Shown piece by piece: positions 36,855 to 49,900 of a stretch of 64,000 bases of DNA. The stretch lies in the NCBI RefSeq assembly GCF_003254395.2, contig NC_037648.1:14818330-14882329 (forward strand), given 5' to 3'. A model generated the notes under the pieces. It was not told the origin of the DNA. It saw nothing but the letters and a program-made list of their open reading frames with translations, and did not search any database. Made by a program: the position numbers and the translations under genes. The stretch is from Apis mellifera (lineage: Eukaryota; Arthropoda; Insecta; Hymenoptera; Apidae). The stretch's first letter is position 1. Each line of letters begins with the position of its first letter.

Positions 36855-39800
36855 TTATATTTTTGTCGGTTTTTTCTTTTGCTGTTTCCACATTGATATT
36901 CTTTTCTCCAAATCAGGCACTATAAATATGCAATAATTAATTATCACATAAATTTTTTATAAAAAAAAATTACTTTATTTACTCACTTGGTGTAAGCATA
37001 TCTTCACTAAGAGGTTGCCTACTAAAAGGATCTGTAGCACTATTGAGAAGATGTCTAATAATAACTGCTTTATCCATAACAATGCCAGATGGAAGTTTAA
37101 CAGGTTCTTCCATAAGTGTATCCATAAGTGGATCTCGAAATTCTTCTGGTGCATCGCCGTAATCTGCATCACGTGCACGATTATCCCTTGCTATATCTGC
37201 AGCACGTTCAGCAAGAGCTACAAATCTTTCAATTTCTATAATAGACTTGATTACTGATCTTTCTAACTTATTTGCAGCATCAATAAATAATTCCATACAA
37301 AATGAACGCTGTAATTATAATATTTGTTAGAAAAAGTTTTTTATATTATAGATTTCATTTATTATATTATTATAATACATATTATTTATAATATTATTTG
37401 TTTATTAAATACATATAATAATTTTTAATATTATTAATGTATTTATATTATTAATATATTGTAAACTTACTTCATCAGCAGCCAAGGCAGCGGCAAAAAT
37501 CTCACAATCAAGATGTAAATATATGTCAACTAATTGACTAAGTAAAGCTCTTGGTTCCCAACCATATTTTTGTGGTATTCGTACTTTTAAGTTTTTACAT
37601 TTAGGACCACATAATTGTTGTAGATTAAAATTTAACATGGCACATAATCTTCCGACTAATTCTGGCCGTAAAAATGGTTCTGTAATATCATCTGTTAGAT
37701 ATTGAAACATAGCAACGGTTTCCTTCGCCAAAGTGAGATATGACCTAGCTTGTCTCTCATCTGCTGTTAATTGTTTCATTCGTGAATGTTGTTGTTCACG
37801 GGATAATGCAGACCATGCTTTAAGATCGGACATCAATTCTTGGATTTCGTGAATACGTTTTAATGATTCTAAACTTTCATCGAGTAAAAATGTGGTATCA
37901 TTCATTAACATGTTAATAAATTTTACAAATTGATTCCCATTATTGCTTTCATCGATGATTGATTTTCTATGTACTGGACTATCCCACATGGATTTTAGTA
38001 TTAAACTAATATGATAACGAATAGAAAATTTGTCATAAAATTCTGAACTAGAACCAGTTGTTTCAACATCTGTGTAGAATTTCATCAAATATGAAGCTAA
38101 TAATGTTCTTGATATAGGATGTGCCATTACTTGATCATGAAGAGATTCAGTTCGTCCCTAAAATTAAGAATTATGAGATATTATTTAAGAAAATACAAAA
38201 TTTTATTTTTTTTTTATATTTACCTGAACATTAGGATTTATTACAAATAATACTTCAATAATTTTTGCTATTAAATATGGATTTCGTATACAATGTGGAG
38301 TACATACTACTACAAGTAACCATGTAATAAGGGAATTATCCATATTATTTACTATTACACTAGGACAAAATCTATAAAAAATAGAAAGCAATAATAATAT
38401 AGTACATTAGTAATAATAATGTAATAATAAAAATAACAATAAAAAAGTACTTACTGAAGGGTAAATAATACAAATTCTGCAATATCTTCGACATACCATT
38501 CTGGTAATGCTGTAAATTTTTGTGGAACCTCCTGTGGCAAAGGCAGTTCAGGAATAGGATTTCCTGGCGAAGTCTGTGTCAATAAACTTAGCAGAATTTC
38601 TGCTACAGAAATATAAAAGTGTAAGCACCTTCTCAATAAAACAGGATCGATTAATCCAGCATCTGTGTATAATTTTGATTTGCCGAGATGTTTTAATTGC
38701 TCCTTACATCGTTCTATCAATTCTTTATTACGGCTAGCGAAAGGACTATCTTTCCATTGTGGTTCAGTAGCTTGTAGATCATCGAGCATTTTTTGCACAT
38801 CACGTAAAGTCCTCAGCTTTCTCTGGTATTTCTGTAAAGCCGGTAACAACGCTATATGGTGACAATGTAGAGTAAGGAACCAACATTGTGTTGGAAACTT
38901 TGGCTCGACCCACTTGTGTGTCCTTTCTAAATATTTCAACCAATCAGCAACTTCTTGGCACGTAAGTTTCAGCCTTGTATCGTTTTTTATTTCAACGAAA
39001 CTTGCTGGATGAAATGGATATAATAGATCTACTGTGTCCAATTTGATTTTCACAGAAAGTTTTTGTAATACCGACAAAAGATTCAACATAAATCCATCTC
39101 CCGCAAGAGAAAATTCTTCTGTTTGTATTTGAGCACGTTTTTCATTGTAACGTAATAATGTCGCTAAATATGTTAACATAGCTTCACGGCAGTTACTACT
39201 CGCAAGTATCGCATGAAATATTTTATGAAGTGATGTTCTGATACTTTCTAATTCTTGTTGTAATGTTAAACTTATTGATTTATCGACGAATAGATTACCA
39301 CTGAAGAATCTTTCAGCTACATCCAATTGATCCTCGGCGAATACAGAAACTGATAAAAACGGTCCCAAAAGAGATGTTGTTGTAATTTCTTTACCAGCAG
39401 CCGACGTCATAATATCAGGTAAAAATTGAATTTGATGGACAATTAAACGACATATTGGTCGTATGTTACTACTCGGTCCGCAGCAAATTTCTATTAACTC
39501 TTCTAATGCTTCAATCGGTCTTCGATGTGTATTTCTAATCAAACTAGCTTGCTGCATTGAAAGATATAAACCTTGCAAGAGCGGTGTAAAAATTTTGTTA
39601 AATATTGCTGAATTCGTATGTGTTCTTGTTACAAGTTCATGTAAATAGCCACGAGGTAAACTTTGCGAGAGTACAGGATACAGAAGTGGTGTCATGGAAA
39701 ACGGATATGTAGTTGAAGACTGAGAAATACCAACTAGGCCTTGTAATACAAGACTGGAATACTGAACACATTGTGCTCTTAGAACAGCCAAAATATCAGA

Positions 39801-40344
39801 TAATGGAGGTGTACTTGATTTCTATTTTTAAAAAAAAATATATATATCATATCAAATATATATATCATATACTTGTTAAGATGCAAATATATTAATAATT
39901 AAATGTTAATATAAATTATACCTTTGGATGATTTCGTTCTTCAATTGCAACTCTTGAATAACAATCTAATAAATAAATGAGACTTTTAGGTTGTGACGAT
40001 TTACAACAAATATCACAACGACAAAATGTTGTAACTGGACTTTGTAATGGACTTGCTTGACTATTTGGACTATCTTCTCTATCTGAAGAAGTATCTATAT
40101 TAATTTCTTTTAAAGGATCTTCGTCTCTCATAAACATGCATAAGACTTCCATTAATGCTTGATTAATGATTTCTGTGGCATCAATGAATTTTGTTGATAA
40201 TGCATATATTGCCATTTGTGGTAAGAATATACAACCCTCTGTAGGTTCTTTCCATGATATGCATAATACACGTGATATAACTGCATGTATTTGTTCTGTA
40301 GTTATTTCTGTACTGGAACTTGTAGTCTAAAAAATAAATATAAC

Positions 40345-40393
<49 letters not shown>

Positions 40394-41461
40394 TTTTAAT
40401 ACATATTTTTAATTTCTTTTATAAATATAAATATTTATATTTACACGTGATCTTGGCTTTACTTCTTTTCTTTCAGATTCCTCAACTTCCATATTTTCAA
40501 TTCCTGAATCTATGTCAATACCAGAACTGCTACATTGTTTATTAGTATTTTCTTCTATTTCCATTGGTAGCTCAGGATTCTGAAATTGCTGCTGTTTTAA
40601 TGGTGATATTATTTGATCTGTAAATGTTTTAGATGGACCAGGTGTGTTTGGAGAAACAGGATCATTATTATGACTTATATTGACTGTTGAATTAAAGCTG
40701 TCCAAGCCTGCTAAACGAGCCATACGTCTTCTTCTTACCTATAATTGAAACATTTGATATTATATTTATAATTTTTTAATGTTTTGTTATTTTTTTACAA
40801 AATAATTTTTTTAAAAAATAAATAATATAATTTTTGAAATAATTTCTCATATTATTAATATTTAATAGGAAGATAGAAAAATATGATTCAATAATCAAAA
40901 CTATATAAGATATGATTAAAAATTTACTATATTTATATCAAATACAAAGAATACAAATAATAAGAATGAAAATGAAAAAATACTTTTATAAATATAAAGA
41001 ATACATTATCTTTTTAAATAAATTTTATATTAAAATAATCTTTCTAATATATTATCATGAAATATACAATTTTTGTTTACATTATAAAAAAAAGAAATAA
41101 ACATTGTAAGTAATATCTCAACAAAAATTAAAGAATTATCTTAATTATATATTAGTGGAAAAAATTAATTTTAATTTATTAACGTTATATAATTATTTTA
41201 ACACAATACCACAGTAAAAAAAAGTGGTACCACAGAAGCATTTTACAATTATTGTCTGAAGTCTTGCTGATGAGACTTCTTTTTTATCCTGTTATTTTTT
41301 CTTATGTTCTTGCCTATCATTTCCATTTCAGCATAAAATTAGGAAACAAAGCAAGCATAAAGCGAAAGGAAGGTAACAACAAAACGGACTTACGGACGCT
41401 ATTGAATAACGATTGAAAACGGTGCATTGGTACTCACTTCCTCTTGGCTTAATTCGCTCAT
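36855..41461 (-). CDS. Ube4b: Ubiquitin conjugation factor E4 B (U-box ligase)
   Basis: Eight exons: 41461-41438, 40738-40445, 40326-39922, 39821-38455, 38371-38224, 38157-37471, 37308-36987 and 36919-36855 (TAA). They sum to 3312 bases (1103 residues) with all phases matching; human UBE4B is about 1170-1300. The first exon codes only MSELSQEE and continues as VRRRRMARLAG, the conserved family start. A Ser/Pro-rich linker (SGIENMEVEE) is followed by the large Ufd2 core (NFNLQQLCGPKC, FYDKFSIRYHIS, NDTTFLLDESLES). The C-terminal U-box reads FRDPLMDTLM...VMDKAVIIRHLL...TDPFSRQPL. UBE4B extends or adds ubiquitin chains with an E2, often with VCP/p97. It is divergent from cytidine deaminase. Confidence 0.97.
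40345..40393. repeat. (AAT)n microsatellite in a Ube4b intron
   Basis: About 16 uninterrupted trinucleotide units between exons 2 and 3. Confidence 0.95.
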
Positions 41462-42775
41462 GGCGATTTCTTTATTTTTTTTCTTTTGATGTCTTTAACC
41501 TCTGACACGATCACTTATGATCACACGTTTGATATTATAAAAATTCTACGAAAAAAAATGTCTTCACTGTTCGAAAAATTCTGAACGAGATACGTCAAAA
41601 ATTTGGACAGCCACTCCACATCTGTTTGCGTTTGGACGTGAAAGCAGCAATTCTACACTGAGTTACGGATAATCACTGTTAAGCTGCGTCGATTCTTCAA
41701 AACAGCTGAGCAACTAATATAAAACAGAACGCTCTCTTGCATTGATAATGGTAACTAAAGTTCAATCAACATCTGCGGGTTATGTAGTGAAACAATAGTA
41801 AGCAAAGGGAATTCATCATTGTATAGCAAAAATGATCAACAATATAATTTGAATACTCTAATATATATTTATATATATTTATTAGATCACTATTTTAAAT
41901 AATTTTTTTAAATTAATCATACTGTATTGACTATGTTTATAAATTATGATTTTAATCTTTCTTTCACATTAATAATTTAATGATTTATAATATTACTAAA
42001 TATTACTACTGAAATTTTTAATTTATAGTAAATAGATTTAATAATTCAATTGATTATATTATCAAATATTGTTACTATGCTTAATCATTGTCTCATATTA
42101 TCACATAAAAAATATAAATTATATTTTAAAATATATATTAAAAAATATATATTCTAGTTATTATTTTAATTCAAATTATTTGTTATATATACATCATTTC
42201 TTATTAAATCTTTATCTTTAATTTAAGGTTAAATAAAAAATTAAATTATGAATATTAAAACGATATTATTAAAATTTCTTGATCAATAAATATTATTATT
42301 AAAATAATAATAAAATATAGAATTTAAAAATAACTTTTGATACCTCTTAATCTTAGTTATATTTATTGATCAAGAATTTCATTATTAACTTCTATTAGTT
42401 ATATTTATTAATCAATTATAACAAGTTAACAATTAAAAAATTGGTCGAATATGATTGGTTACTTCTTAGATTCAATATAATAATAATATTGACCAATATT
42501 ATCTCGCTCTTCAGATAAAATCATTGCATGACATGCGTGTGTGAGCGAACAAAAGTATATAATATAATACTTGATAATAGTATACTTGATAATACGTATA
42601 TTTGCATAGTTTTTAAAAAATTTATAATACATATGTTTGTTACGTGTATTTAAAAATATTATTTTTGACAAGTATCAAAATAAAATTGAGTATTAAGATG
42701 ATGATTTTCTAAATAAATTTTTAAAAATCAAATTAAAACATTGATTTTTTACGATATTTAATAATATATACTATA
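41462..42775. promoter_or_regulatory. Divergent upstream region of Ube4b and Cda
   Basis: The part nearest Ube4b (41462-41800) has raised G+C and should hold its promoter and 5' UTR. The rest is AT-rich and contains the repeat cluster at 42276-42414. No ORF is supported. Confidence 0.5.
42276..42414. repeat. Inverted and direct repeat cluster
   Basis: TTCTTGATCAATAAATAT at 42276-42293 has an exact inverted copy at 42359-42376. A direct near-copy of the second arm (TTAGTTATATTTATT plus ATCA) follows at about 42395-42414. The 65-base spacer is AT-rich. It could be a degraded small transposon end or slippage product; no transposase is present. Confidence 0.6.
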
Positions 42776-42871
42776 ATGAGTACAGAAGAAATTATTGATT
42801 TTACGAAACTAGGTAAACATAATATAATATTATAATATAATATAATTCATATTTTACTAATTTTATTAATC

Positions 42872-42908
<37 letters not shown>

Positions 42909-43412
42909 CTTAGTTATCTATCTAATATTATATATAATATTTAACAAAAATTACACATAAGTTATTAGTATTATTTCTTTTTTTATTTACAATATTTTAT
43001 AGAACCAGATATTCAATCTTTGATAAAGAAGACTATAGCAGTTCGTGAGTACTCTTATTCACCTTATAGTAAGTTTAAAGTTGGAGCTGCAATACTTTGT
43101 GATGATGGATCCATTTTCACAGGATGTAATGTAGAAAATGCATCTTATCCTGTAGGAACTTGTGCTGAAAGAACAGCAATTGTTAAAGCAGTGTCAGAAG
43201 GAAAAAGAAAATTCAAAGTTTTAACAGTAGTAGCTGATAAAAAAAATAATATTTTTACCACACCATGTGGATTTTGTAGACAAGCTATTGCAGAATTTGG
43301 TGATATACTAATTTATTTAACAGGACCTGATATGAAAAATGTTTTAAAAACGACATTAAGCAATTTGTTACCTCATGCTTTTGGAATTGGAAATGCAAAA
43401 TTATTGCAATAA
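42776..43412 (+). CDS. Cda: Cytidine deaminase
   Basis: Exons 42776-42812 and 43003-43412 (TAA) give 148 residues, the size of the homotetrameric zinc enzyme (human 146). It hydrolyses cytidine or deoxycytidine to uridine or deoxyuridine in pyrimidine salvage. Visible residues: SPYSKFKVGAAI, GCNVENASYP (substrate binding), TCAERTA (zinc Cys and catalytic Glu) and PCGFCRQ (the two other zinc Cys). The intron contains a (TCTA)n repeat. The gene is divergent from Ube4b and convergent with Tor. Confidence 0.95.
42873..42908. repeat. (TCTA)n microsatellite in the Cda intron
   Basis: About nine uninterrupted tetranucleotide units, then a degenerate continuation to about 42922. Confidence 0.95.
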
Positions 43413-43995
43413 ATTTTTGAAAGAAATGAAATGAAAGAGATTAAATCATGTATATTAATATCTCTTAATATTTCTTTAAATTCATTTCTTTAAATTTCTT
43501 TAAATAATATTTCTTAAATTCATTTGTCTTATATATTAATTATTTTATCAAGACATATTCTGTCTTTTAATGAAAATATATAATTATTGTTGTTTTGTAT
43601 TATATGAATTTATCTATAAAATTTTGAATGAATGGTCTGACTGTAATAATGTGATGATGTTAGTTTTTATATATACAAATTTCAATAAATACAAAGACAA
43701 TCCTTAAGAAAAAAATATTGTTACTATAATCTTATTCCTGAGTAGATTTTTTTCTATGTTTACATAAAAATGATTATTATATAATTTCTGAAATATGTTC
43801 TTTCTAATTTACATTGTACTTTATAAGCAAGAATAACATAAGTATTATATACAATCAATATAATAATATAGCTTATATATGTACATGTTCTAGTGGTATG
43901 ACATTATACATAATTATTTCTTAATAAAAAATGCAAAAACAGGAACAAGACTGCACATGATATACGTTAAAGTCCCCATCTACGAAGATTTTTGT
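43413..43995. other. Convergent 3' UTR region of Cda and Tor
   Basis: 583 bases between stop codons. AATAAA at 43684-43689 is suitable for Cda. No other feature was seen. Confidence 0.55.
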
Positions 43996-46900
43996 TTACC
44001 AAAAGGGACACCTGTAAAATAAATATAATTTTATTAATAATGATTAATAATAATTAATCATTTATAAAAAATGTACTATTTATATATTATATAATTAACA
44101 AATAAATAATGAAAATCATTTATGATTTTGTAATATATTGTAAATAAAGTTATAAAAAAATACCATCCAATATAACATTGACATAAATTCTCATTATTGG
44201 TAGCTTGTTGAATTAAAAGATCAACTTGACGTTGAACACTCAATGTTTCTTCATGAGAGAAATCACGTCCCGTTAATTTATCCCTTACTCTTGTAATAAT
44301 AGCAAGGGCTTTTTTATTTAATGCCTCTGGTTGATTAGTATCACCTATGATAAAAATAAATTTTTGTTCATTTTTTATGATATTTATAATTTATAATTTT
44401 CAATTATAAATTATAATATATATTTATTAATTATATTATAAAATTTTGTTTACAATAATTTTTTTTACTTAAAAAATAAAAAAACTTAAATTCCATACAG
44501 ATAATAGTTTACCTCCATTTTCAACACTACATGGTACTCCTTTCTTTGGTAATGTGGCAGTAAGAGAATCTAATGCATCGCTCTGCTCTTGATTACTGCT
44601 AGCACTCATTCCCTGAGCATCAGATCTTTTACCTTTTAATGCAGCATTGTCCATTAATCGCCAATTTAATAGAGGATCGTATACAAATGCTTCTAATACT
44701 GCCATTAAACTATCCTTATTACGATGTAACACTGACATTACAGATTCACAAGTTCTTCTATATGTGCCCTCGATTCCCGTTACTTCCATCGCATTGATTA
44801 ACATTCTTGTTAATCGAAATGGGATTTTCTCAGGAAATTTCTCTCGAGTCATGGCCACTTCAAAACAATCTCCAAAATCGATATGCAATATTTTCCCGCT
44901 TAAACGATCCAACATCAAATTAGATGGATGTCGATCACCAAGACCAAGGATATAGCCCACCATAGACATTACAGCAAGAGAACGTGTATAATTTGTCCTA
45001 CGATCAAACCATACTTCGCTTGATGGTGATTTTAACCAAAGAAGTCGCGATAAATCATCACCATATGTATGCTCAAGAGCATGTTCAAATACTTCAACTT
45101 TTTGCATAAGCATAAGATGATCATAACCTGGGGCCATCTATAAATCAAATTGTTATAATTGAATTAATTAAAATAAAATATCAAAATATAAAATATGTAC
45201 TTACTCTTAGCATTATTTTATGTTCTATATTTAATAGTATTTTTTTTTTTTCTCTATAATCTCTGATAAGTGTATGTAATGTATCACAATGCGGTACCCA
45301 ACCAATTAAACCACTATTTGTGGATAGTGGAATTACCGCATACCTCTAAATATAAAATATTAAATTTAATTAATAAAATTGATAAAATATTATATATTTA
45401 ATAAATTAATTATTTGATTAATTATTTGATAAATACTATATTATAGAATTTTGTTTCTTAACATATATTTACTTGAATAGTAAGATTTCTTCTAAATGTA
45501 TCTGGATCATGTAATAAAAGAGTATTGACTAGACCAAATAACTGCATTACGCGTTCATCCTGTCTGAGATCTTCATGTCCTTTCAAAAGGAACATATAAT
45601 CTTTACCATTACTACCTGTAAATATTAGACATTTAAGACATTTTATACATTTTATTCAATATTACATCAAATTATCTAATGAAATTCAAAGATTACTGAC
45701 CTTTTATACATAATTTTCGCGGTCGCTGTTTGCTGGTTATTACTTGCATGGAACTATGTATACTTGCTATTCTAACTATTGGCTGTCCCGGACTATAACT
45801 TCCCGGTACAGCCAGTTCTAAATCCCTACAAAGAAGTAATTTAGGACTAACATATTGAAGTTCTAAACTAGTTAACTGTGGTAATTGTCGAGATATCCTT
45901 CTAAAAACATGATAATATAAATCCCAAGCTTGATTTAAATCTCGAACATTGCGTGAAGCTTTATATCTGCGGCACCATTCTTGTGCTTCCATTAAATCTC
46001 TGCCATAAGCTTGATTAAAGGACGTTTCTTTCAAAGTCTGTGGACCTCTTTCTAACATTGCATGTAAAGGTTCCAATGTATCAAACATTCCTCGAACATT
46101 TCTTTCGCCGAAGTATAATCTGCTAGCTTCTTCTAATCCTTCATGCCATAATTCATGCCAAAGAATTGCAACTCTAATTAATTCATCGCTAGCCATCATT
46201 GCTTGTTGTACTAATGTCGGACTATGTTCACACATATTTTTAAGAATTTTATTGGCGGCAGTCTTTCTAGCATGACTAGCGCTTTTCGACGCTACAGTCA
46301 AAGGATAAACCAAAGCTTGTGGATGCGTTTTTCCAATATCTATTAGAAGATGATGTATGCATCGACCAACTAAAGCTCGGGGTGTGTCTATTCTTGCTAT
46401 AAGTTGCGGAATTACTTGTAGCCAAGTATTGATTTCAATTAAACGGATACCTTCGACAATAGCTTCATATACCTCTGGCCATTGACCATAATCAAACCAT
46501 AAGGTCAATAAACGAAGTGTATCTTGCAAAGAATTACCATGAGAAAGATTAATAGATCTAAAAAATCCTTCAACTGCTGGTACAGTAAATTGAGATATAT
46601 ACTGTGAACTAGAAAGATTATTATGAGTCCCATTTCCTGGAATATTCTCAGTATTTGAGTCACCTTGCTGATGTTTATAAAATAAAACTGTTTCAAAGTT
46701 AGTATAAGCAAAAGCATGCCATGCTTTGTACCAAGTAGAATCATGTTCTGTAGCTGCAGCATAATAAGATAGCACAGCTGGTATAGAATGTTCATTTATG
46801 CCTTGCAATGCTTCTAACCATTCTCCAAGTTTCAAATAACATCTGGCAAGTAATCTTTTTCTTATTTCCTGTTGCTTCTCATCTTCTTGATTGACTACTG

Positions 46901-49900
46901 ATAGAGTTGTCGGTTGTAAAGACATCTGTACAAATCTTTGCAGTTGATTGTATGCTTCTTCTCGTTTATTTGCTACCCACATATGTTTACAATAGGCAAA
47001 TGTTACTTGAGGATGAGTGGTCGGTAATGCCTGATCAGGAGTTAATGAAGGATCTGTTCCAAGTAACATAACTAATGTTTTATGACATAACATTAAGCTA
47101 CCACTTTTTCTGCAAAGACTGGCATATTTCAACCATGTATACATATCATCTTGAGGTGAAACCACCAATGTGTGAACCTGTATAATCTTTTGCCAATCTT
47201 CAACTATTCTTTGTCCACCTTGAAGCCTTTCCCACCACATGGATTTAATAGTGGATCTTCTTTCTGGGACTAATTTAAATTGTATCACTTCCTCTAGTTC
47301 TGCCAATTTTTGGACTTCTACCATAGCATTATAAGCTCTTTGATAGCTTTCACCAGCCATAGCAGTCAATTCTGTATCTAGCAAATCTCTAGCACTATCA
47401 ATAAGTTGATGGGCAATATTGTATTGTTCATCATGAATTGCTAAAACAGCTCTATAAAAGGCACCATCCTGAGTATCTTTTGGTATTAAAGAGACATATT
47501 TTTCCATACTTTCCCATTGATTTAAACCCCATGCTGCAGCTGCTGCCATTCTAGCCATTCTTTGTTTAGTTTCATCATTTTGATGAGACCATTGTTTGGT
47601 AGCAACATCGTGCAATTGTCCCCATTCTCCAAGGGCTTCCAAACAACGCATTTCACCTAAAGTCGACTCTACATCTGTAGAATCGCTTTCTAGTCTTTCT
47701 CTATATAATTGTAAAGCTTTATCCCAATTATGTAGTTTTTCGTACCAACGAACTTGCACTTTTAGATCTTGCTGATTATTTTGATTCATAACATATTCGA
47801 GTAAACCTTCTGCAGCTTCTTTCTGTTGAAGCTTGTTATTAATAGAGATTAAAGATTCAAAAACATTACTATTCCTGCTCTTATGAAATTCATCTTCTTT
47901 ATAATGTAATGCTTTTGCATAAGCTCTACAATGCATTGCTCTTTCACCTAAAATTTTATTGTCTAAAGGTAATGGTCCTTTGTCACAATGTTCCATAAAT
48001 TCCGCTAAATTTAAGATTGTTTGTGTTATCTCTGGAAGATCAGGAACCATTAATGCTTGTTGTAAGGTTTGTATAAGTTCCGCCTTATAAGTATCGTCCA
48101 ATTCGGTCCAACAAGAAACGAAAGCTGCATTAAATAAATCTCTAGGTAATTTGGAATAAGTTTGTGCAAGAGCCCAACATGATCTTAGTGCTGGTGATGG
48201 TGATTCTTTGAGTAAACCAATCGACAAACTTCTTAGCCATTCCAGCCAATCATCTTTTGAAACTCTTCTTGTTGCAGTCCAGGCTTTTTGAAGATTTGAG
48301 GCAGACACGTGTAATCTTTTAATCGTAGTTGTATCAGATGATGTTAACGATAAGTCACGATTTTTGTTTCTTGAATGTCGATGTCTCATTAATAAATAAT
48401 CCTCACCGTCAGCAACAGTTGTTTCTGTCAAAATTTTATCAATTAAAACTTCATAACGTGAATTAACAATTTTATGTTTCGTCATAATTTTTTGTACTAG
48501 TAAAATAAAGATTTGATATTTTTTTCCTAATTGTATCACCAATGCACATAGTGTATCCATTGCTGTATTTCGTAACTCTGGACATTGATCTAGAGTTCGT
48601 ACTAAAGGATGCACAATTCTGGATGCAAAATCTGTAAAATCTAATGTATCTGCTAAATGATCAACTGTTTCAAGCGCTACTTTATTTACAGTTATTGGGC
48701 AATCAGTAGCATGAAATAATTTTACAATTGGTGGTAAAACTAAATGAAGATAATTATCCAGATTATTTCCAAATTTTTGAAGTGCTTGAAGAAGTTTGAC
48801 TGTGACTGATTTATCTTTACTTGTGTCATGTGTTAAAACTCTTAATATTTGTGGCATTAACTGTGGTAAATAAATCTTAAACTCTGCACCCAAAGCAATA
48901 GCAATGTGCTCAACTAAAAGTATCAGAGTACTCTGTAATGGACTATTCACTGTCCAAAATTCTTTAATTAAATTAAATATATCATCCAAATAGTTTCTAA
49001 TATGCTGCTTCACAATGGCAATAAGAATAGCCAATTGTTGAAATAGATATTCACGAAAATTAACATCTGCTGTACGAACTACATTAAGAAAACTTGGCAT
49101 CACTTGAGAAATATATGGAACACATTTAATTCCTAAACTTTTGAATATAAAAGTTACAGCTTGAACTACCATAGTATGATGTTGTGATAATGTTGGATCA
49201 CGAATAATTCTCATAAGAGTTGCAATAGCAATGGCTGGATAATATTCTTCTAAAGTTGAAGAGGACATATTGACCAACATTTCACTAGTAGTTAAATCTT
49301 GTGTATTTTCAGCTTCACTTTTAGTATCAGCCATAGAAGTAAGGGTATCCAATTGAGAATCAATCTGACCAAGGTTCATTTTATGTTTATAAGGATCTAA
49401 AGCACCTAATAATCCAAGAACTCTTATAGTTTCTCTTCTAATAATTAATTGTTGTTCTGTTTTTAAGAAATTTATCAATACATCTAGTAATGAAGGATAT
49501 TGCATATATGGCTTAACAACATGTCCTGTACTTCCCACTAGTTGTCCAAGAACCCATAAAGCAACTCCTCTTTTTTCTGGAGAGCTCGCGTCGACTAACA
49601 TTTCAAGTAGTATAGAGAGAAGTTCAGGCATCCATTGTTGCATTTCAGCACCATTAACTTCTGCTAAATCACCAATAGCGCGTAATATAGCTAAAATTAC
49701 ACCAGGATTTGATTCAGGCTCCTTTAATTTTGGAACAAGAACTTTTAGAATGGGTTCCATATATGGTCGAATAAGTCTAGGTGCACTGACTACTAAATGA
49801 TCCAACATTCGTGCAGCTTGTTCCTTGTTACGACCCATACCTGAATGTTCTAATTCAGTTAAAAATTGTATAAGTGTTTTACGTAAAGAAGGCATAACAT

